Assembly (NCBI RefSeq): GCF_009857445.1
Contig: NZ_WWCN01000007.1
Coordinates: forward strand, 62,001-126,000
Source of the DNA: Duganella flavida
GTDB lineage: Bacteria; Pseudomonadota; Gammaproteobacteria; Burkholderiales; Burkholderiaceae_D
Direction of reading: 5' to 3'
Length of the DNA stretch: 64,000 nucleotides
Of the stretch, positions 59,233 through 64,000 are shown piece after piece (the first letter of the stretch is position 1; the number at the start of each line of letters is the position of its first letter). Made by a program: the position numbers and the translations under genes. Below the pieces are notes generated by a model. It ran no database searches. It was not told the DNA's origin and saw nothing but the letters and a program-made list of their open reading frames with translations.

Positions 59233-61425
59233 ATGACCTCATCGCACCTTCGCATCGCTGTTTTGGCTGCCATGGCAGCCATGTTCCAAACCGCGCACGC
59301 CGTTGCAGCCGAAGCGCCGGCCACGCAGGCCGCAGCGCCATCGGCAGCCATCAATCCGAAAGCCGTGCTGTCGGCGATGGAGCGCGTGGCCGACTGGCAG
59401 CTAGCCAACCCTAGCCAGCACCGTCCGGACGACTGGACGCAGGCGGTAGGCTACAACGGCATCATGGCGCTGGCGAATATCTCCGGCAGCAGCAAGTACC
59501 GCGATGCGATGATCGCAATGGGCGAAAAGAACAGCTGGAAGCTCGGTCCCAACCACTACCACGCGGACGATCATATCGTCGGCCAGACCTACGCCGAGCT
59601 GTATCTGCAACTGCGCGATCCGAAAATGATTGCGCCGCTGGGCGCCAGTTTTGACGACATCCTCACCAACCGCCGCAGCGGCTCGCTGGATTTCACCGTC
59701 AAAGGTAATCAGGATCGCTGGTCTTGGTGCGACGCGCTGTATATGGCGCCACCGGCGTGGCTGCGTTTGTGGGCCATCACCGGCGACCAGCGCTATCTGG
59801 ACTTCGCCATCAGCGAGTGGTGGACCACCTCGGACTACCTGTACGACAAAGAAGAACACCTCTACTTCCGCGACTCCAACTACTTCGACAAGCGCGAAGC
59901 CAACGGCAAGAAGGTCTACTGGAGCCGGGGTAACGGCTGGGTGATGGGCGGCTTGGTACGCGTGCTGCAGTACCTGCCGGAGAATCACCCGGAGCGCCCA
60001 CGCTTCATCCAGCAGTACCAGGACATGGCGGCCAAGCTACTCACGCTTCAACAAGCGGACGGCTTGTGGCGCGCCAGTCTGCTCGATCCGGCGACCTATC
60101 CGATGAAGGAATCGAGCGGTTCGGCGCTGTACACCTACGCCTTTGCATGGGGCGTGAATCAAGGCCTGCTCGATGCCAAGGCCTTCAAGCCCGCCGTGCA
60201 GAAAGCATGGACCGCGCTGATGGCCAACGTGCAGGCCGACGGCAAACTGACGCACGTGCAGCCGATCGGCCTTGCGCCGAAAGTCTTCGACGACAACCTG
60301 ACCGAAGTCTATGGCGTCGGCGGCTTCCTGTTGGCAGGCAGCGAGGTGTATCGCATGGCAGTTCTGGAAAAGACCAAGCCGCAAACAGTGAGCGTGGCCA
60401 ATCCAACCGACGGCGTGCGCGGCGACGAACTGGCGGAAGCGAAGCTCGGCGCCGGCATCAACAAGCCGGTGGTGATGGATGCCGCCACCTCGGCGATCGT
60501 CAACTCCCAAGTGATCGGCAAGCAGATTGTCTTCCCGGTCAATCTGGCAGCGGGCGAAACGCGCCGCTATCTGGTGCTGCCTGCGGAGCGCCTTGCAGCG
60601 GTGCCGCCGGCCGACGTCAGAGCCCACGCGCGCTTTGTGCCGGAGCGTCTCGACGATTTCGCCTGGGAGAGCGACCGCACCGCGCACCGCGTGTACGGCC
60701 CGGCCATCATCAAGGATCCAAAAGAGCACCTGATCAGCAGCGGCGTGGACGTGTGGGTGAAAAAGGTACGCACGCCGGTAATCGATAAATGGTACAAGCG
60801 CGGCGAGTACCACCACGACGTCGGCGAAGGCTTGGACTACTACGATGTAGGCCAGAGCCGCGGCTGCGGCGGCACCACCATCGTCGCCGACGGCCAGCTG
60901 CATAACTCGTCCAACTTCACCAAATACAAAGTGATTGCCGACGGTCCGCTGCGCGCGGTGTTCGAGCTGACGTACGGCGGTTTCGCGGTCGGCAACGGCC
61001 GCACCGTCTCCGAAGTGAAGCGCTTCTCCATCGACGCTGGCTCCAATATGACCCGCGTTGAAACCAGATACACCAGCAACAGCAAGGAGCCGTTGACGGT
61101 GGGTGTCGGCATCGTCCAGCGCGATGGCGTCGGCCACTACACCGCCGATGCCGGCGCGGGCTTCAACAGCTACTGGGAACCGGCGCGCGGCGACAACGGC
61201 AGCACCGGCTGCGGCGTGATCCTGCCGGCTGGCGTCAAAGCCTTCGACGTGATCGACAAACAGCAGCTCACGCTAGGCACGGCGCAACCGGGCCAGCCTT
61301 TCGTCTACTACTTCGGCGCCGGCTGGAGCAAGAGCGGCGACTTTATCGACGCTGCTGCATGGGACGCCTACGTGCGCGGCTACGCGCAGAAGCTGCAAGC
61401 ACCACTCAAAGTCAGCACCAAATAA
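59233..61425 (+). CDS. GH105 unsaturated uronyl hydrolase fused to a DUF4861 domain
   Basis: A 730-residue secreted protein with a signal peptide (ending AVAAEAP, near residue 28). Residues 35-385 form the (alpha/alpha)6 GH105 domain: D112/D113 in YHADDHIVGQTYAEL and D167 in WCDALYMAPPAWLRL match the catalytic region. Residues 390-725 form a beta-rich DUF4861 domain (SRGCGGTTIVADGQLHNSSN, GPLRAVFELTYGG). GH105 removes 4,5-unsaturated uronic acids left by polysaccharide lyases; the second domain may act on the same chains. It ends with a strong terminator. Confidence 0.9.
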   Translation: MTSSHLRIAVLAAMAAMFQTAHAVAAEAPATQAAAPSAAINPKAVLSAMERVADWQLANPSQHRPDDWTQAVGYNGIMALANISGSSKYRDAMIAMGEKNSWKLGPNHYHADDHIVGQTYAELYLQLRDPKMIAPLGASFDDILTNRRSGSLDFTVKGNQDRWSWCDALYMAPPAWLRLWAITGDQRYLDFAISEWWTTSDYLYDKEEHLYFRDSNYFDKREANGKKVYWSRGNGWVMGGLVRVLQYLPENHPERPRFIQQYQDMAAKLLTLQQADGLWRASLLDPATYPMKESSGSALYTYAFAWGVNQGLLDAKAFKPAVQKAWTALMANVQADGKLTHVQPIGLAPKVFDDNLTEVYGVGGFLLAGSEVYRMAVLEKTKPQTVSVANPTDGVRGDELAEAKLGAGINKPVVMDAATSAIVNSQVIGKQIVFPVNLAAGETRRYLVLPAERLAAVPPADVRAHARFVPERLDDFAWESDRTAHRVYGPAIIKDPKEHLISSGVDVWVKKVRTPVIDKWYKRGEYHHDVGEGLDYYDVGQSRGCGGTTIVADGQLHNSSNFTKYKVIADGPLRAVFELTYGGFAVGNGRTVSEVKRFSIDAGSNMTRVETRYTSNSKEPLTVGVGIVQRDGVGHYTADAGAGFNSYWEPARGDNGSTGCGVILPAGVKAFDVIDKQQLTLGTAQPGQPFVYYFGAGWSKSGDFIDAAAWDAYVRGYAQKLQAPLKVSTK

Positions 61426-61432
61426 TTCCCCT

Positions 61433-61459
61433 GCCGCCGAGGCTCTCGGCGGCTTTTTT
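61433..61459 (+). terminator. rho-independent terminator after the GH105 fusion gene
   Basis: GCCGCCGAG-GCT-CTCGGCGGC followed by six T, eight bases after the stop codon. Confidence 0.92.
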
Positions 61460-61470
61460 CAACCTCGAAA

Positions 61471-61484
61471 TGGAAGCGCTGCCA
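61471..61484. promoter_or_regulatory. LacI/GalR-type operator before the TonB-dependent receptor
   Basis: TGGAAGCGCTGCCA is a near-palindrome centred on GC with 12 of 14 positions symmetric. It is of the general LacI/GalR form but has a GCGC centre instead of ACGT, so it may be bound more weakly or by another regulator. Confidence 0.45.
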
Positions 61485-61529
61485 CAAACTAGTTGAAGTA
61501 CCCATACCAATAAAACTGGAGACACCACA

Positions 61530-63926
61530 ATGCAATCGAACCAACCGAAACTGCGGCTCATCACAGCTGCGGTTGCCCTCACCCTGATCGGTGGCGCAGC
61601 CGCTGCGCAGGAAGCAGCACAAGCCGATAACGGCAAACTAGAATCCGTCATCGTCACCGCCAACAAGCGCGCGCAAAACCTGCAAGACGTGCCGGCCTCG
61701 ATCACCGTCCTGAGCGACGCCGTCCTGCAACGCGCCAACGTGCGCGACCTGGAAGATGTACCGGCCCTGTCGCCGGCGCTGACGCTGTCCTACGGCACCC
61801 AGCCGGGCAATTTCAGCATCAATATGCGCGGCATCGGCACCTTCTCGCTGGGCATCGGCGTGGAGGCTGACGTGGCCGTAATCGTCGACGACGTGCCGCT
61901 GGGCATGCAGGCCGGTGCGTTCAAAGACCTGGCCGACGTTGGCCGCATCGAAGTGCTGAAAGGCCCGCAAAGCACGCTGTTCGGCAAGAGCTCGATTGCC
62001 GGTGCGATCAACATCACCACCAAGCCGATCGGCGGCGCCTGGAAAACCAACGCCACCACCTACGTCACCAACGACAACGAATGGCGCGCCGGTTTCAGCA
62101 CCGGCGGCTCGGTGTCGGACACGCTGCGCCTGCGCATTGCCGCCAGCAAGACCAACTTCGACGGCACGCTCAACAACCTCACCACCGGCAAGAAGCTCAA
62201 CGGCAGCAAGGGCGACAACCTCAGCGGCAAGCTGGAATGGCAACCGCTGGACCAGCTGACCCTGACGCTGACGCCGCACTACAACCGCACCGAAAAATTC
62301 TGCTGCTCGACCGCCTTCACCTCGATGTCGCCGGGCGCGCTGTACCGCAATGCGCCGCAGCTGCCGCCGTCGGTGGTGCTGTCCGGCATCCACATCAGCC
62401 CGGACAACCGCGACGTGCGCAACGATTATCCAACCGGCGGCAAGTTCCACGACGTTGGCACTGGCGTCAAGCTGGACTGGGCGTTTGACGACAACAGCGA
62501 GCTCAAGGGGCACACCCTGAGCTCGATCTCGTCTTACAGCAAGTACCATATGGACGACTACCAGGACAACGACAACACCGACGTCGACATCTTGCCTTTC
62601 CTGTTCCTGCCCAACGGCCAGCCAACCGGCATGCACGGCGGCCTGTACCAGTATGGTTACTTCGACGTCAAATCGACCACCCAGGAATTCCGCCTGACCT
62701 CGCCTGACAAAGGCGCGCTGCGCTACGTCGCCGGCCTGTGGTACGGCAAGAACGTCCTGACGCGCGAACTGACCAAGGCGCCGCTGATCCAGGCCTACGG
62801 CACCGCTTACGGCGCCGACGCCTGGAACATCAGCAAAGCCATCTACGGTCAGGGCTCGTGGGACTTCCGTCCGGACACCAGCCTGATCGCCGGCGCCCGC
62901 TACAACGATGAAGACACCGGCTACAACTTCCGCCGCTACACCGTGCCGCCGCAACCTAAAGCGCTGACCGAGTTCTACACCAAGGCCGACAACGACAAGA
63001 GCGCCACCTACAAACTCGGCCTCGAACACCGGCTGAATAAAGATGCGATGGTCTACGCCATGGCCTCCACCGGTCACAAGGGCAAGGCGTATGACCTGAC
63101 CTCGGGCTTCACCGCAGCCACCGCCAAGCTGCCAGCCGTAGCGCCGGAAACCGCCGACAGCTACGAGTTGGGCTGGAAACAAAGCCTGCTGGATAACCGC
63201 GCGATGTTCAGCGTGGCGCTGTTCCGCACCAACTTCAAACACTTCCAGCAATCGTCCAGCTTCTTTGACGACGACGGCACTTTCCGCACTGGCCTGAACA
63301 GCATCGGCGGCCTGCGCACCCAGGGTCTGGAAGTGGAAGGCAATATACGCGTGACGCGCGAACTGCAGCTGAACGGCAGCTTCGCCTACACCCAGGCCAC
63401 CATCCAGGAATTTGAGAATGGCCCGTGCTACAACGTCATCAATGCAGCTGGCACCGCCGGCACGCCGGGACCGGGCTGCGCGCAAAATCCGAAGTACAAC
63501 AACACTTTTGTGCAGAATCTGGCCGGCAAAACCCTGCCGAATGCGCCGAAAGTGAAGGTCAACCTCGGTGGGCAATATGATTTGATGCTGCCGTCGTACG
63601 GCTTCAACGGCTTCATCGCCGGTTCCACGCGCTACCAGAGCCGCACCCAGTTCTCGCTGAGCCAGGATCCAAACACCATCCAGGGCGCGTATGCGATCAC
63701 CAACGTCAGCTTCGGTGTGAAGGACAAACAGGACCGCTACAAAGTCACCTTCCTGGTCAACAACCTGTTCGACAAGCGCTACGCGACCGGCCTCAACAAC
63801 GCCATCGCCAACGGCACCTGGAGCCCGAAAGCGCCGAACAAGCCGGTCGCGGTCAATACCACCGAATGGATGCCGCCACGCGACTTCCAACGCTACTTCG
63901 GCGCCCGCCTTGACGTGACGTTCTAA
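61530..63926 (+). CDS. TonB-dependent outer membrane receptor
   Basis: A 798-residue outer-membrane receptor with a signal peptide (ending GGAAAAQ, near residue 26), a TonB box (ESVIVT, residues 38-43), a plug domain (VIVDDVPLGMQAGAFKDLAD, VLKGPQSTLFGKSSIAGAIN) and a 22-strand barrel ending in the terminal aromatic (RLDVTF). It would import the oligosaccharide handled by the neighbouring GH105 and GH2/GH3 enzymes. GGAG lies before the start. It stands in its own unit between two strong terminators. Confidence 0.94.
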   Translation: MQSNQPKLRLITAAVALTLIGGAAAAQEAAQADNGKLESVIVTANKRAQNLQDVPASITVLSDAVLQRANVRDLEDVPALSPALTLSYGTQPGNFSINMRGIGTFSLGIGVEADVAVIVDDVPLGMQAGAFKDLADVGRIEVLKGPQSTLFGKSSIAGAINITTKPIGGAWKTNATTYVTNDNEWRAGFSTGGSVSDTLRLRIAASKTNFDGTLNNLTTGKKLNGSKGDNLSGKLEWQPLDQLTLTLTPHYNRTEKFCCSTAFTSMSPGALYRNAPQLPPSVVLSGIHISPDNRDVRNDYPTGGKFHDVGTGVKLDWAFDDNSELKGHTLSSISSYSKYHMDDYQDNDNTDVDILPFLFLPNGQPTGMHGGLYQYGYFDVKSTTQEFRLTSPDKGALRYVAGLWYGKNVLTRELTKAPLIQAYGTAYGADAWNISKAIYGQGSWDFRPDTSLIAGARYNDEDTGYNFRRYTVPPQPKALTEFYTKADNDKSATYKLGLEHRLNKDAMVYAMASTGHKGKAYDLTSGFTAATAKLPAVAPETADSYELGWKQSLLDNRAMFSVALFRTNFKHFQQSSSFFDDDGTFRTGLNSIGGLRTQGLEVEGNIRVTRELQLNGSFAYTQATIQEFENGPCYNVINAAGTAGTPGPGCAQNPKYNNTFVQNLAGKTLPNAPKVKVNLGGQYDLMLPSYGFNGFIAGSTRYQSRTQFSLSQDPNTIQGAYAITNVSFGVKDKQDRYKVTFLVNNLFDKRYATGLNNAIANGTWSPKAPNKPVAVNTTEWMPPRDFQRYFGARLDVTF

Positions 63927-63954
63927 GTTTCAACCAGCATCTCCCTCGTCTTTT

Positions 63955-63985
63955 GCCCTCACAGCCCGCTGCGAGGGCTTTTTTT
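63955..63985 (+). terminator. rho-independent terminator after the TonB-dependent receptor
   Basis: GCCCTC and GAGGGC pair around a 12-base loop, followed by seven T, 28 bases after the stop codon. Confidence 0.88.
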
Positions 63986-64000
63986 CGCCCTATTTTCGTC

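Noticed and set aside
1..64000. tRNA, rRNA, prophage, integrase or attachment sites
   Set aside because: I found no cloverleaf-like sequences, phage genes, integrases or direct-repeat att sites in the window; the gene content is chromosomal throughout.

Overview
The window looks like the chromosome of a betaproteobacterium of the Oxalobacteraceae type (Massilia / Duganella / Janthinobacterium / Herbaspirillum relatives). This is inferred from the high GC content, the order nadK-recN-hemH-grpE-dnaK-dnaJ, the pcm-rhodanese-tolC cluster and the large TonB/glycoside-hydrolase locus. I see no rRNA, tRNA, CRISPR array or insertion sequence, and no gene-free stretch longer than 300 bases.

1-13480, nitrate assimilation, almost all on the minus strand. 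Transcription unit 1 is narK-type transporter, nirB, nirD, a stand-alone FAD reductase and nasA. Unit 2 is nrtA-nrtB-nrtC plus a soluble protein with a PilJ/P-box-like N-terminus and a chemoreceptor-tip-like C-terminus. A NasT-type ANTAR antiterminator gene lies just upstream of unit 2. Both units carry the same regulatory architecture, readable directly in the DNA: a sigma-54 -24/-12 promoter, then a leader with two small hairpins whose six-base loops have A at position 1 and G at position 4. The second hairpin overlaps a rho-independent terminator that ends just before the first gene. This predicts nitrogen control at initiation and nitrate control by ANTAR antitermination. The usual NasS nitrate sensor is not in the window; the soluble PilJ-like protein is a candidate replacement and is the most interesting lead here.

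13584-18000: an ATGA-coupled sulfonate/taurine-type ABC transporter preceded by a TauD-family dioxygenase, then a beta-carbonic anhydrase. 18078-25834: the heat-shock block dnaJ, dnaK, grpE plus hemH, recN and nadK, with sigma-32 promoters before grpE and dnaK and a CIRCE-like inverted repeat upstream of grpE.

25897-37600: housekeeping and membrane genes: a DUF3667 protein, secreted sorbosone-dehydrogenase-like protein, glyoxalase I, UbiA-type prenyltransferase with a polytopic partner, SDR, TolC, rhodanese, Pcm, TetR, a chemoreceptor and a GNAT acetyltransferase. 37739-51292: a Tat-exported small protein with a GH97 enzyme, a DUF2145 pair, an ABC-F ATPase, three LysR regulators with neighbouring small-molecule genes, a decayed SRPBCC/aldo-keto reductase remnant, an M14 peptidase-hydrolase pair and a 40-residue peptide gene.

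51293-63926: a glycan-use locus. One strand carries a 610-residue secreted unknown, GH2 and GH3 enzymes; the other carries uronate dehydrogenase, a GH105-DUF4861 fusion and a TonB-dependent receptor. A LacI regulator sits between them, and three LacI-style palindromes mark the promoters. The enzyme set points to a glucuronate- or galacturonate-containing polysaccharide.
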